Assembly (NCBI RefSeq): GCF_043641665.1
Contig: NC_092190.1
Coordinates: 18,220,048 to 18,284,047 of the forward strand
DNA length: 64,000 nucleotides
Direction of reading: 5' to 3'
Origin: Enoplosus armatus
Lineage: Eukaryota > Chordata > Actinopteri > Centrarchiformes > Enoplosidae
In this document: piece by piece, positions 12,789-26,000 of the stretch
Position numbering within the stretch: the stretch's first letter is position 1
Layout of the letters: every line of letters begins with the position of its first letter
The notes under the pieces: generated by a model
Told to the model about the DNA's origin: nothing
The model's database searches: none
The model's input: the letters and a program-made list of their open reading frames with translations, nothing else
Translations under genes and position numbers: made by a program

Positions 12789-15700
12789 CATTCTCGTTTG
12801 CGTCTGTCTGTAAATGCAGTGTATCTGGGTGTCACCAGGCCGCTGAGTAGACTCTCGTCAGTGAGTAAAAACCAGTGCACTCTCAATAAACAAAAACATA
12901 AGTGTGTGTGTGTGCAGGGTTTGATGTGAAAATATGTTTCTGTCCAGTCGTCCCTTTGTAATGATTTATCACTTTGCTTCTCTGTATCACATATTTTCAG
13001 TGGCATTTTCCTATTTGTTCCAGTGTTTTACATTACATACAAGCTGCAGACAAACCACTAGTGACCTTTAGAATATTTGTCCTCCGCGCTGCTTATCACT
13101 CTTACTATGTGCTTTTTTATTTTTAACCTTTTGATCCTCTCATACTGCCATTCTTTCTCCTTTGTCCAACACATTGCTCTTTCCCTTCCACAACTCCTGC
13201 AACTCTACCTCTCTCTTCCCTGTTTTCTCTCACTTCCCTTTCTCTGGCCATTGCTTCATGTCTCCCTCCTCTTGCATCACCTCTGCCTGGGTTTGGCGGC
13301 TGCTGCTACAGAGAGTCGTGAAAACTCCTTCAGCCGTTCGCGCAGTTCCAGTGTGTCCAGCATCGACCGGGACACCAAAGAGGCCATCACCACACTGCAG
13401 CTCGGAGAGTCCTACGGGCGCAAGAGTGACGCCCTGCCCACCCCGTGTCTGTGGGTGGGCACCAGCTTAGGCGTGGTCCTGCTCATCCCAATGTCCATTC
13501 CCACCGACCAGGAGGAGAGGATGGAAGAACCTGTGACCATTGGCCCCAGCGGTAAGTCCCAATGAGACTGGGTTTCATCACAAAGGCGTCACCATAACCA
13601 TAGTTATATGCACAATTTCATGCACAAACAGGGACTATTACCAACATTTTCGGTGTGTTCTCCTTTTTGGTTTTACCACCAAATAGTGTTTTAAATAATC
13701 TGTTGGCTCAACGTATTCCCAGATCTCAGCAATATTATCATAACAGATATAATTAATGGCCAAAACTCTAAAAATAAACTGATGATTTGTAACAGATCAA
13801 AATTTTTCTAATAGAAAATCCACCATACAAACTGCTTCCAGCCTTGTCAAGTCAAGACAAAGACAAAATGAATCAAAACTTGAGAAGGAAGACATTAAGA
13901 ACTACAAAAAAAACATAAAATCTAAGTATGATGTCAATTTTGTGGAACACAGTAGGATTTGGAATATAATGGAGCTTTTCTGAACTGCAGGCCCAATTTT
14001 ATCAGCACAAAGTGTCCAGACTACATTTGCTTGACTCATCTTTAAGTATTTTGCATATGACAAAGGGTCAATCAACTTTTAGTTACATTTGATAAATCAA
14101 TAGGTTCAAAGTTACCCACGGAACCAAACCCAAGACTCAACAAACCAAAAGGCTAGAAGTCACCAAGTCAGTGTGACTGATGTTGTGGACCTGGCATATT
14201 ATCACCATATGATGTTGATATGGCTTTTTAGCAAGCAGTTGTTCATTTGGAGTCATGTGTCTGACAGATGAAGACAATATTCAGTCTTCAGTCTTCTTCT
14301 ATCTTTCTGATTTTGGTCTCTACCGACTCCTGAGGGAAATATTTGGCTCTTAAGCTGCTAAATGGTCCACTATGTGGCCATTCGGTACTGGGTAGGTAAT
14401 GTACAGTGGGTTCATTGGAACTTTTTTGCTGCTTGCTGCTTCTGGAGTACAATAGTTGCCCTTTTAATCCATATTAATGTGACGTGAACTAGCAAATTCA
14501 CATATAATGATAGGGTACACGCATTTTGAAAACTCGGGACACTCATCTGAGTACAGAAACGTTAGCTTTCATCTCAATTCCACTCGTATATTTCACACAA
14601 AACACCCACTCAGACAGAAAATGCAATGTTGATGCAAGCAAGGCTTTTAAAATAAGAGCAGGTAATTTCCTGAGGAATTAAGTGCACTGTGTGAAGCTGT
14701 GTCAACTCAACTCTATGCTATTCTTCCTTCTACAATAAGGGCTACTGAAAAACATTTATTTCACTTAGAAGTTGAATTATATCTTTGTTGATATAATTTG
14801 GAGACCTTTGATTGACATTTGTCATGCATGCTCTTGCACTGACTCCCTTCTGCACTCAAGAACAAGGATAGATTTTGCCCTCTGACAAAGAAATCCGAGC
14901 CACTCAGACATGTTTTAACTGTCCAGAAACCCTGCTGTGTGAGGAAAAAGGTCTCCTACTCTGAGTAAAAACATCAATAGACCCAAAACTCCAGGCTCTT
15001 TGAAGCAGCAGTTGTTCTCTTGATACTGAACGTGCAACAAGCAAGCTTATTACTGGAAGGTCACAGATTCACTTCCAAGGAAAAGGGAAAAATGTTGTTG
15101 AACTCTCCTGGTGTGTTTTCATAGTGCTCCTGTGGATTTCATGTGGATAGTAGATTGTTACTTATGCAGTAAATGTTAAAAAAGAAATGGCAGCCAACTC
15201 CAGTGAATGTGTAAATAATAGATTACCTAGTAGACAACAGCAGAATACAGGTTATACTAGACTCCTAAAACTGAATATATGAACCTTTGTGATCATCAAG
15301 CATTCATACTGACATCCTCAGTCTCACTTAAATTTACATGTTAAATTCAATTAATCTCAATTTAAGAGAAAAAAAACCCCCAAAACAATAGGACTGATGA
15401 CAATGAAAAGAGACTCTTTATTAATCCTCATGTGTGTCACGCTCTGAAGGTCTGTTTGATCAAAAGCTTAGATAACAAATGTGGTTAATGTGGCTAAATG
15501 TGGCTATTTTTTGCACTTAGCACCTTTCTGGCTCATGGTAATGTGTGCTTTACAAATATTTGTTTTAGACTTCATGCCATCCTTCTGTTGTCTCTCCCCA
15601 AACACTCCCAGGAACGGTCCTGATGCTGAAGGGCTCAGTGTTGCGTTTTGGCTTCTTGGACTGCATGGGAGCGCTCATTCAGAGCCCCTATGAGGTTTGG

Positions 15701-18700
15701 CGTGACCTCAATGCCCCCGAGGACCCCGACAGACCGCGGAGGCGCAAGCTAGTCAACTTTTCGCCGTCATCCTCCCAGGACACCTGCGGAGAGGGACATC
15801 TGGCCGTGGTGTGCTCAGAGAGGCAGGCCAAAGTATTCTTGATGCCCTCGCAGTCTTGCCTCTTTGTCCACAACATCACAGAGTCATCCTTTGTGCTGCG
15901 AGCCGACGTGGTGTCTGTGTGTAACAGCGTGTGCCTGGCCTGCTTCTGTGCTAACGGACACGTCATGACGCTCAGGTATAACCTCAAGCTGTCATCTGTT
16001 TTCAAAACATGTGACAAACTGCAAGCTTCTTTCTGTTGTCTGTCTTGTCAGATGTTGTGTTAAGTCTGTGCACAGAATTAAACGAATTATATACTGCATT
16101 CTCAATTTGAAGTATTTCTTCTTCTGCTAAAATGTTGCTGCACAATTAATAGTTGAATTTGAGAATCAAGATTATTATCTTTTCTATAATCGAATTGCCC
16201 AGATTTGGCTCTACTTTACAGGTTACAATTTTATTAACTAACTTGTCTTTTATTCTTCTCGCTCTGCACACAGTTTGCCCAGCCTAAGACCGCTGATGGA
16301 TGTCAATTACCTGCCTCTGACAGACATGCGCATTGCAAGAACCTTTTGCTTCACCAACGGGGGGCAGGCACTATATCTCAGCTCCCCGACAGAGATCCAG
16401 AGAATTATGTACAGCCAGGAGATGTGTGACAACCTGCAGGTGAGCAATGCAGTTTGGATGTTATCTGTCCATCTATCTAACCTATATATGTATATCAGTC
16501 TGTTTATCTGTCTCTCTCTGTGATGTGGAAAATGTCTCAGAGCTTTGCCTTTTGGTTTTATGCAAGCAATTAATGCATGTATGATGTACACATTAAGTCA
16601 TGTTATAATTTCATATCTTTTCATCTCACATTTGGTTCTGATTTGAGAAAAGTATCGGTGCCATTATTCCCACCCTTGGTGAAGCCCGGAGCTGACAGAG
16701 GCCATCGAAGGGAAATGTCACTGTTGTCAAATGTGGTTTAACCTCCACTGGGCTGATCGTGTGGATTTGGTTTTACAGTGAGGGTTCGTACAAAGTCTTG
16801 AAAGATTGGAAAAATGTAAGCGTTATTCTTTCAAGGTTAGCCCTGTAACGCCAAGTGTATCATATTTGATACATGAGTTTTTGAGACCTCTACATCATCA
16901 GTGTGATATTGTTTTTCCTGAAAAACCTGAAGTATACAATCAGACACATGCAGTGCACCAGAAGAAATTGAAGCCCAGGCAGATACCCATGCCCCTGGGA
17001 GGGTTTCAAGCTGCTGTTGGCACCGCTCTCACAAGTGCAGGAAAGGGCAAAATCAAGTATGGCAGACCACTGTCCTCTCCAGAAGCAGGAGGAACCCCCC
17101 CCCACAAAAGGCCAACCTCTAGTGTGCCCCCTGATGTGAGAAAGGATGGCATTGAAACTCAAAGTTTAATGGGTTAAAAATTTTGTGTTTTATATGTTTT
17201 TGTACAAAAATGATACAAATTAAAACTCATATATGCAAATTGATATGTAATTTCTTTTTTTTTTATTTGTCAGAAGGTTCAATAAACACTCCAGTTTCAG
17301 AAAATTATAAAATATATAAAATTATAAATACAGGGTTAGGAATGTGCTTTAATTTGAATCTACTCCTTTAATTTGATTTTTGATTTTCAACATAATCTGG
17401 TGTTACATCTACCCTCACATATGTAAACCAAACATTTGTCTTCTGGCGTCTCAGTATGCATTAAATAATCAAGATCAAAGGGACAATATACAGTGAATGC
17501 TGTGGGTATAAAGGAATTCTGTAAACATATTTTTCGCAATTGTATTTATAGTAACAATTTAGATGGTTTAGGTACCTTGAAAGTGCTTGAATTTTACTCT
17601 TAAAATGCTGTATGAACCCTGTACAGTGTGTGTGTATGTGGGCATGTAGACATGAGCATATTTATATTCATAGATGTGTTTATTCTTAAGAGCCATCACT
17701 GCACCGTCACTAATGATAACAGACGTCAGTGGAGCTTGTGACATGATGCAGCTATAGTGCCACCTGCAGGCAACAGTAGGTACTCAGATTATGGTCTGGT
17801 TCTCCCCTGTCATCGAGTCAATTTACAGAAAGACCAACATGATCACACAGTTATATTCCTAGACACTGTGGTAGTTTTCACGAAAGTAATAAAGGGAAGA
17901 GAAAGTGAAGAAAACGTTGACCCCACCCTGCCTCAGTGAGGACAAGTGTACGATCAACAAACATCTGCAATACATCTGTGCTGCAGAATTGGAATGAAAT
18001 GTTTTAGACAAACTGTATTGATTGAATTTCTTCTTTTTGTTTCTCATTTTCATTCATTCCAGGAGATGCTGGGAGAGCTGTTTACACCAATAGAAACACC
18101 TGAAGCCCAGAACAGAGGCTTTCTAAAGGGCTTCTTTGGAGGAAATGCCCATACCTTCGACAGGGAGGAGCTCTGTGCGTTTTTTGTCTTTTCTCTCTTT
18201 TTTCCTATATGAAGGGTTTCATTCTAGTGTGCACTAATCCACCAAAACATTTCACATGTAATTGATTAATCAGTATCTAGAAGGCACTGTACAACTAGCA
18301 GAGAGTTAAAAATTCATCATAGCCATAACATTAACCCAGATTGTGCTTAATTTCTCTCCCGTCATTTTCTCCGTCTTTTTTTACCTGATATTGTTGGCAG
18401 TTGGTGAGGCAGCAGCTGGCAAGGCTTCTCGGAGTCTGGCCCAGCACATCCCTGGGCAGGTGGGGGTGGAGGGCATGAAGGTGGCAGCTAGTGGAGTGGT
18501 GGGGGATCTGGCGCGGGCCCGCATTGCTCTGGACGAAAGAGGCCAAAGGCTGGGGGAGCTGGAGGAGCGAACCGCCCTGATGATGACCAGTGCAGAAACC
18601 TTCTCCAAACACGCTCATGAGGTAAAACAAGTCTATTGAGAGTTCATAAACAGAATGTTTAGTCACGACCAAGTGTATGATAAATAAATAACTAATGTAA

Positions 18701-18876
18701 TTAAATTTTTGTTCATGTTAGCAAAATAAAATGTGGTCTCATTCCAAAGAACTCCATGCTCCATACTGGAAATGAACCAGTGACATCTTGTTATTCCTCA
18801 CCATGGTCGGTATGTGACTTTGTCTTTTTTACAGCTGATGCTAAAGTGCAAGGACAAGAAGTGGTACCAGTTCTAA
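5691..18876 (+). CDS. stxbp5l: Tomosyn-2-like syntaxin-binding protein, 3' part (partial gene)
   Basis: Tomosyns bind syntaxin and SNAP-25 through a C-terminal R-SNARE-like coil and restrain synaptic and secretory vesicle fusion. Exons with canonical GT-AG borders: 5691-5870, 13312-13551, 15612-15975, 16274-16439, 18063-18174, 18401-18621, 18835-18876 (TAA). Phases join throughout, giving 440 residues in this window. The order is a Ser/Arg-rich linker (DHVNGHCTSPTSQ, FRKAQSAACMEISLPV, SRSRSSSVSSID), late WD40 blades (CLWVGTSLG, ERQAKVFLMPSQ, CLACFCANGHV), a conserved hinge (EMLGELFTPIETPEAQNRG) and the SNARE-like tail (ARIALDERGQRLGELEERT) ending KCKDKKWYQF. I prefer STXBP5L to STXBP5 because of the DHVNGHC and RPPFRKAQ linker, the PYEVWRD motif and the linked nepro gene. 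The large 5' part encoding the N-terminal propeller is outside the window. The mammalian tail reads KYKDKKWYQF as I recall it, so the Cys is a difference. Confidence 0.93.
7871..7933 (+). CDS. stxbp5l: Candidate alternative (cassette) linker exon of stxbp5l
   Basis: A 63-nt segment lies between a T-rich tract ending CGTCTTACAG and a good donor (CAA|GTGAGG). It is phase 1 at both ends, exactly as needed between the exons at 5691-5870 and 13312-13551. It adds about 21 residues with no stop, basic and Ser-rich (ENIPSDSRSQSKKADRRM). Mammalian tomosyn isoforms differ by exons at this linker position. I do not recall a protein homologue of this exact peptide, so the call rests on splice-site and phase logic. 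Confidence 0.45.
12757..12788. repeat. (TG)n microsatellite, stxbp5l intron
   Basis: Short TG arrays interrupted by TTTG. Confidence 0.8.
13552..15611 (+). other. stxbp5l: stxbp5l intron, unremarkable
   Basis: A 2.06-kb intron with a strong donor (G|GTAAGT) and acceptor (CTCCCAG). I see no genes or clear repeats in it. Confidence 0.7.
16440..18062 (+). other. stxbp5l: stxbp5l intron containing a 123-codon orphan ORF
   Basis: A 1.6-kb intron between the LYLSSPTEIQR exon and the EMLGELF exon. Positions 16806-17177 are open for 123 codons, discussed as a possible transposon remnant. The rest is AT-rich. Confidence 0.6.
16806..17177 (+). other. Orphan ORF, possible transposon remnant
   Basis: This is an ATG-initiated 123-codon frame inside a stxbp5l intron, in an otherwise AT-rich, stop-rich stretch. 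The peptide is rich in Lys, Pro and Ser with no domain I recognise. The flanking DNA (CCCTGTAACGCCAAGTG and a TATCATATTTGATAC palindrome near 16858-16872) resembles ends of teleost DNA transposons, perhaps piggyBac-like, but I cannot confirm this. There is no splice-site support. It could be chance or decayed transposon coding sequence. Confidence 0.25.
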
Positions 18877-19137
18877 TAGCAGGACAGAGGGCCGAGGCTG
18901 CCCTTGGACTGCTGGGAACTTTGTGCCGGGACAGGGACGTTCACTCTTCAAATGAGAGCAATTAAAGAGACGCAAGAGTGACTTTGTCTTTTACGGCTTC
19001 CGGACTGGCTATATGTACGACACCGTCACATTGTTGAAGGACGAGAATGGGCTAGTTCCAGGTCTAGACATGTAGTGAAAAGGCGGCATTTGAAGGACTG
19101 AAAATGAAACTGGAAAAATCCAACAAGTCTGTCTCTC

Positions 19138-19140
<3 letters not shown>

Positions 19141-19197
<57 letters not shown>

Positions 19198-19221
19198 TGT
19201 GTTTGTGTGTGTGTGTGTGTG
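19141..19221. repeat. (TG)n microsatellite in the stxbp5l 3' UTR region
   Basis: A nearly uninterrupted TG array of about 80 bp with ATG and TTTG interruptions, 265 nt after the stop codon. Confidence 0.9.
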
Positions 19222-20199
19222 GTTGGGTTTTCTGGAACTCACTGTGTAGATACCCAAAAGGTAAGAAACCAACAAGAAATGCATGAAACAAAAATGGATG
19301 ACTATTAATTAATATCCAACTGCCATATTAAAAAGCAGCATGCTACTTTAACAAGAGATACAAAAATAAAAAGTTTTATTTAATGATGTAAGCCAACAAC
19401 AGAAACTATGAAATACTTTATATTTTTTGAAATATTGACAAAAAACTATATATAAAAAGGGAAATGTATACTTGCATTGCTATTAAGCCAAAACTTGTGT
19501 TCCTTTCCCTTTTTTTAATTTTTCTTTTTGATTCATTTGAAATGTTTTTTTCTTAGTCTCAGCAAATATTACTTGCCACAATAATAGATGCACATAGTTA
19601 GCTTTCTCTACACACACTTAGACTAATGCTAAAACTATGTTCTTCTTACCAATTACTCTGGGCTGCACAATGCAAACACAAATCAGTAGTATTTCCACTT
19701 ATCTCTGCACAGTCTAATCACACTGATTTAATTTCACTTTTCGGCTGCTGCTACTTACAAAAAGCATTAAACGATGATGAGGATTATCTCACTCCCCAAC
19801 TAAAGTTGTGTGAAAACAGAGAACAGATTGGTATGAGACGTATGCAAAGGCTGGGAGTGTTCAAAGCGTACTCTGGACACAGTGTGTTTATATCTATAGT
19901 TTGAACCTATATACTATTCACGTGCCATAAAAAAACAAGATGAGTGAATCCACTCACTGTAAACTTACTAATAAAGAGCTAATATGTGGTAGTCATCATA
20001 TGTTTCCTGTTTGATCAGAACAGATGAGACATAGCACTTGGCCATAGAGGGCATTTATCAGTCAAATAAGTCCGTTTTCTTTATGGAAAAAAATAAATAT
20101 GAGGGTGTTTTTTATTTTATTTATTTTTTTGGTTGTTGCTGGTTCACCAGTTGTCTTTAGCTGCCTTTGTCAGATGTACAAGTTTAGTGAGCCATTAGG

Positions 20200-20200
<1 letters not shown>

Positions 20201-20280
<80 letters not shown>
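20201..20280. repeat. Compound (TG)n(GA)n microsatellite
   Basis: About 54 bp of TG followed directly by about 26 bp of GA, within the inferred stxbp5l 3' UTR. Confidence 0.9.
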
Positions 20281-20286
<6 letters not shown>

Positions 20287-21729
20287 TGCCACAAATGTTA
20301 AACAACAGGACTCTTTCTCTGCCAAAGCAATCAAAAATGAATGACACCCTCCCATCTCTCTCCACTTCAGTCTTTGGTTTTTGTGTTTTTCAGCGTCAAA
20401 CCTGAGCAATCCTCTTGTCACAATCACTAACAATACTTTAAACGATTGGCGCTGTCTTTTGTGACAGGGGCACGAAGAGGAGCTGGAGTCACGCCCATTC
20501 AATCGCCACCAGCTCCCAAGTGAGCGCTTTATCAGTAAAAGGTTCAGGAGAAGTAACAGTATTTCTTTTTCAGTGATGTTCAGATGTGAGTCAGTGAAGA
20601 AACTATGTACATGTGTAAAACATTTGCAACGATTTCAACTGAAGGCAAATATGTTCTTTCTTTCGTTCAATATTGTTCTTGATGACTATGATATCCTCTC
20701 GTTGCAGTCCTATATTTGATGGTGATGGCCTCTCAACTGAAGGCTACTGTATGTTTAAAAACAACAAATGTTTCATGATACATGGTTGTGTATCATATTG
20801 TGATTGTGTTGTACATGTCAAATGGGTAGCCACATGACACGGGCAAACAGCATTAACCGAGGAGGATATTTTGTACTTGTGTATTTGTCTGTATCTTGAA
20901 TTGATCTGAAAAACCAAACAGAGGATTATTGATGTCCATCTCTCACACATCAGGCCTTTATGCACACGAGCATTAACACATATGCCCCTTGATCACTCCC
21001 ACAAAAAATATGCACAGTGGCACACACTCAAAAAATAACAGACACAAGTGAATCTATCTGCATTGCTAGTCATTTCTGCCTACTTCCTGTCAGGCTTAAA
21101 TGGCCTTCAAAACCCATTTGTTTTCACAAAACTCAAGTCACCTGTAATCCTAACGCAGTGCCATGTGGATTTCAGGATTCACACATGATTTGATTCAATC
21201 TTAAACATGTCAACAACAAAAAAGAAATCAATTTCTCTCCTATCTCTGTACCGTCAATGAGATTTGTGTTCAGTGCAGTTCTTTCAATGGCAGAGAAAAC
21301 AGACAAAAAAACAAAAAACAAAACCTAAATAAAACTAAAAAAAAAAACTGACTTCTACTGACAGGGTGTTTTGTTAGTATGTTTTTGGTTTTTATATTAA
21401 CTGTACAGTTCAATCTTGGGAGAGAGGTGAAACAAAAAAACGCTAAAAGATGAAGACATTCTTGGGATATTTTTCTCTGTATATGTTGTACCTGTTACTG
21501 CTGGTACTGTATCTGGTATTCTGGCTCTGTCTTAATCACTGGAACTCTGTAGTTCTTCACACTGTAGTATCCTGAAAAAGCATTTCTCTGGTTTTCTCAA
21601 TGATGGCAGCAAAGTTTGTCTTATTTAAATGGATTCTACCACTTTTTGTTCTTATTGATATTATACTAGTGTAATAGAAATTACTTGACAAAAAAGAACT
21701 GAAAACATGTTGATGCAAAAGCAAACTGA

Positions 21730-21735
21730 AATAAA
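21730..21735 (+). terminator. stxbp5l: Candidate poly(A) signal AATAAA of stxbp5l
   Basis: A canonical hexamer lies about 2.85 kb after the stop codon. An earlier AATAAA at 19365 could give a shorter 3' UTR. Confidence 0.35.
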
Positions 21736-21750
21736 CATTGATTGATGTAC

Positions 21751-22659
21751 ACAGTTGAGAGCTCTGTTTCACTGGCCCACAATCAGCTGCTGTTTTGTAC
21801 GAAGCACAAGGTGGTGTTTCTCACTGCATTACAAAGGATCATCAAGGCATCATCTTCACATCTGTGATTCTCAATTAGTTTGGCCAGCAGCACCCAGAAG
21901 GGAAGTGCTTTGCCTGGTTTTATTTTTATTATAATAATTATAATAATTACCTTTTCCTACATTTATATCAAGTCTCAAATATTAGTGTGGGCCTAGAACA
22001 TTTTAGATAGTTTGATTCAATTACAGTTGTAACTTCCTGCACTTTCCACCAAATCATGATATTCTGTGGTGGAAAAGTACATGGACTTAAGTACAAATCT
22101 GAGGTATTTCACTTGAATATTTCAATTTAATGCCATTTTATACTTCTACTCCAGTTATACTTCTACTACACTATAATTCAGAATGAAGTATTGTATATAC
22201 TTTCTGTTATTTATTTGACTTCTAGTTATTCTACAAATGATGATTTTATATACAAAACATGAGCTGACAAATGGCATTATCTATTGTTAGAATTAAATTG
22301 CACAACAGTGTATAACATAATTGAAATTGGTTCCACCTCGACTAACTACATCAGTTGAAATACTGCTAACACATGAATACATCAGCAATAAAAAAATGAA
22401 AGGATATATGAATACTTCTTCTACCACTGAAAACATTGTAGGACAGTGAGAAGGGGAATGTTTGGATTCTGTGCATTGATTTTATTAGATACATTTCCAT
22501 GCTTCCAATAATTTATCACACTGAATAAACCTATAAAAATAAGCCTCATTGATAGTACCATTACATTCATAAGCATCATGAGCATCATGCCCTGCCTGTA
22601 CCAAAGGCCACCAAAGAACTTCCGGATTTCTGTACAATCACAGTCAGATCAGATTGCTC
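21751..22659. other. stxbp5l-poglut2 intergenic interval
   Basis: About 0.9 kb with no gene, containing the DNA element at 22064-22430. The rest is AT-rich. Confidence 0.55.
22064..22430. mobile_element. Nonautonomous DNA element (GTGGTGGAAAAGTAC type)
   Basis: The left part, CTGTGGTGGAAAAGTAC then ACTTAAGTAC, and the right part, AATACTTCTTCTACCACTG, are typical ends of a widespread teleost noncoding repeat with an interior such as TACTTCTACTCCAGTTATAC. The flanks show no clear target duplication. Confidence 0.6.
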
Positions 22660-23070
22660 AGCCAGCCAATCAAACCAAGATTTGGTGAAGTGGCGACCAA
22701 TCAGATAGCTGCATCGGGCGTGCTTATCCCGCCTCCTGTTCATTCAGCAGATAGTTTACTAAACTGTACAAGGTTTTAGGAACAAGCTAACGGTTACCTT
22801 CGTATCACCTAAGAACTTCGGTATCACTGACTGAGGGCATATTAAAATAACTAAATTGTGTGCGTATGTTAGCCTGACAAAGCCATTAGCAATGCCACCG
22901 CTGAATTGTGCTGTTCCAAATGGAAACGGGGCGAATTAACGTTAAAACGTCACCTAACGTTACAGTAATGTTTGCACATTTTTAAACCAACAATGGCACA
23001 TTTGGGCAGTGAACGTCTGTAGGGAGAAAGGTAACGGCTAACGTTTCAGGACAGTCAACGGTGGACAGTC
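22660..23070 (+). promoter_or_regulatory. poglut2: poglut2 promoter and 5' UTR region
   Basis: The 400 bp before the start codon carry two CCAAT boxes (22666-22670 and 22697-22701) and a GC-box-like CCCGCCTCC (22728-22736), with no evident TATA box. This suggests a housekeeping-type promoter. The transcription start is not determinable from sequence alone. Confidence 0.4.
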
Positions 23071-26000
23071 ATGTCTCTTAGACCACTTTCGTGGTTGCTG
23101 CTGCTCTTCGGTCTGGATCTGTTCAGACACGAACACCCGGGGGCTCAGGCGGACTCGGTACCCAGCGCTGCAAAAACTTTAGTATGGGGACCTGGACTGG
23201 AGGCAAATATTGTCCTTCCAGCTCGATTTTTCTACATACAGGCAGTGGACAGCTCGGGGAACAAGTAAGTAACAGTTAGGCCTGCTACCCACCTTTGTTA
23301 TAGCTAATATGTTTTTTTCCAGTCGCAATAACCTGTAAAAGTTTATTGGCAAGCTGTGCTGCTTTCAAGTGCTCCACGTAGCATCCTGCTTTGGAATTTG
23401 TACAGTGGTTTAGGTGATATAGTAAAACAGATCAGTTTTTATGTAAATGAAAATCATTTCTTTAACTTGTTTTATTTATGTAAATAAATGGTTGTGTTAG
23501 AGCCAGAAGACATAAGAGTTGTGCCTGTTAATTTAATGAAAACTACAGTGTGTAGTAAGAGTAAAACTGAACAACTCTCCAATTAGCAAAGATACAGCCT
23601 CTTCTGTGTTGGTTTTTCTAGGAACATTTTGGGTTAGTCTGTTTACCTTGAAAGCCCAGATGTCTGGTTTTCCATCCAAGAAATGAATGAACTCAAATGT
23701 AACACAACCCCCATTTTTTTCCCAATGCACCTAATTTTTAGAAAAATGAAAATAAAATATCTCATATTGAGGCTGGTTCTTTTTGAGATGTCCTAGTTGC
23801 AAAATGACAGGCAAGTAAAAACATAACCTCCTTCCAATTTAGTTGACCCAGGACAATGTTACTGTATTTCTATTAGCACCTGAGGACAGCGTGACTATTA
23901 AGAAAGGACAACGTAGTAAATCTTCAACCACGTTGAAATTTAAAACTAGTCAGTAATGAGAGAGCAGACATGAAAGTTTGCGCCCCCGGGAGAAAGAGTT
24001 AGACAACCTTCAACAACCCCTTTCATCGAAAAGCTCCCAAGATATCCCACTCTGTGTGTAGCTGCTTACTGGGTGTCACTTTCACACATGCCTTGGGTCT
24101 CAAGATGGATATCACTTTCTCACTTCCATTCATGCCTACAACAAAAAACTACATTATTGTTGTCTGCTGGTACACAAGAAAGACAATAGCAGCATGAAGC
24201 CAGGAAACAGACTTGTTGTTTTAATGCACAACTTGTGCATTTACAATGAAGGTATTAGGAAAATAAAATGTTAAATTCCAGGTGCTGGTCTCTCAGATGG
24301 GAAGTTAACATCTTTTACATTCAAATATTTGGGCAAGTATCACATTCAATTAAAGGAATTACATGTTCACTGTATCTAATAATTAAATACTTGTGCTTAT
24401 TTTACATGATCATATTTGGAAGTTAAAGTAACTCTTGAGCAACTGCCAAATTAGCATAAAAAATAAATATATTATGGTGAGTTTTAAATATGTTATTATC
24501 TTTATATATGAAAAGCTTCATCTGTTCTAGTACTATTTTCTGTTTAAGACTCTTACAAAAATGGAGTCCTTTGAAAGGAATAAACCCAAACAATATCAAA
24601 AATACATACTGTTGGGTGGAGAAAAATCTTTTTGAGTCTGTCCGACGTTGCATATTCTCCATATTGTGTCCCTTACAGTTTAACAACATCACCTGGTGAG
24701 AAGACCTTTGAAGTGAAGATTGTGTCTCCAGTGGAGCAGTTCACCAGGATTTGGATCCAGGTCCTGGATCGTCAGGATGGCTCCTTCCTGGTGCGCTACA
24801 GGATGTATGCCACCTACACAGACCTTCACATCTACATTATGCTCAAGAGCAAGCATGTCGCCAAGTCACCGTTCATTCTCAAAGGTAGAACACAGTCCAA
24901 GCTGCCTACAAAATATGTTTTAGGATGAGATTTGTGTTTTTCTGGCTCCAGTAAGTGATTGTGCATGTTTATGGCAGGTGGAAGGATCTTAATGATGTGT
25001 TTTTCCTCCACAGGCCCAGTCTACCATGAGGGCTGTGACTGTCCCGAGCCCAGTGGTTCAGTATGGGAGGCCCACATGCACTGTCCTCAGTCCTTCCCCC
25101 AGATAGACACGGACCTGGCCCTCTACGCTAGTGTCGACCCAGATCGCAACTCGCGGGAGATCCCACAGCGCTTTGGACAGAGACAAAGCCTCTGTCACTA
25201 TACTATTAAAGACAACAAGGTACCTCACACCAATGACACCAGAAAGGAAGAAATGAGCAACAAGATAGCAATAAATAACAGAATCACCATGGCAGTTAAC
25301 AAGCAAGTCATTTTACAAAAAATCCCCAGTTTCTCTTTCAAATAGGTGCACGACCAAAGGGTAGTATGGTAATAAAGGGTAGAATTTCTTCAGGCTGAAT
25401 AGTAATTAGGGTCATGTAATAATGTAAAGGTGGCCAGGAGAGCCCGGAGCTATGTGACACACCTGTAAGAACAGTCCATCAGCCAGGTGTTCAAGGGTGC
25501 AATCTTCTCAAAATACCACTGTGGACGTCAATCTAGGCTCCTGGAATAGTGATACGTCTAAAGCCCTATTGGCACAGTGCTAGCATTACCTGGGAACATC
25601 CAGTAAGTTATTAGCTGTGATTTATAGTCCTATTGTAATTTTTGTTATGTTTTGAGGCAGGTTGAGTATCCACTTACAAAATGAGCTCTGTGTAGAATCC
25701 AAACAAACACACATTTCTGCAACTGTAACTCTGAAATAACTCCATTGATACACACGAAAGGCAATTCAATCCACTTATTAGCTTTCCAGAGCTTTCAACT
25801 ATACCACAAGGTCTTCATCAGTGGATGGAGTTTGCAGTTAAGCATAAAAGTTAATTCCTGCTCTACTCCTTTGATGTTTTGATGTTGATATAGTTTTCTC
25901 TTCTCTTTAGGTCCATGTTAAAACCTTTGGAGAGCATGTAGGTTTCAGAATCTTTATGGATGCCATCCTGCTGTCACTCACCAGAAAGGTAAGCTCTTCT

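Larger units (their letters stand above)
5871..13311 (+). other. stxbp5l: stxbp5l intron with candidate cassette exon
   Basis: A 7.4-kb intron lies between two confident exons whose phases match. It contains the 63-nt candidate exon at 7871-7933, TG microsatellites near 7555-7580 and 12757-12788, and pyrimidine-rich tracts near 11880-12000 and 13090-13290. I see no other recognisable gene on either strand. Confidence 0.6.
18877..21750 (+). other. stxbp5l: stxbp5l 3' UTR (inferred extent)
   Basis: No coding sequence is visible between the stxbp5l stop codon and the next gene. The interval contains AATAAA at 19365-19370 and a stronger-looking candidate end at 21730-21735, which follows an AT-rich stretch. 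Long 3' UTRs are usual for neuronal genes. It includes a (TG)n array at 19141-19221, a (TG)n(GA)n array at 20201-20280 and A-rich stretches near 21300-21350. Transcript extent is inference. Confidence 0.45.

Noticed and set aside
25026..25306. Minus-strand ORF overlapping poglut2 exon 3
   Set aside because: It is a shadow of the conserved plus-strand exon.
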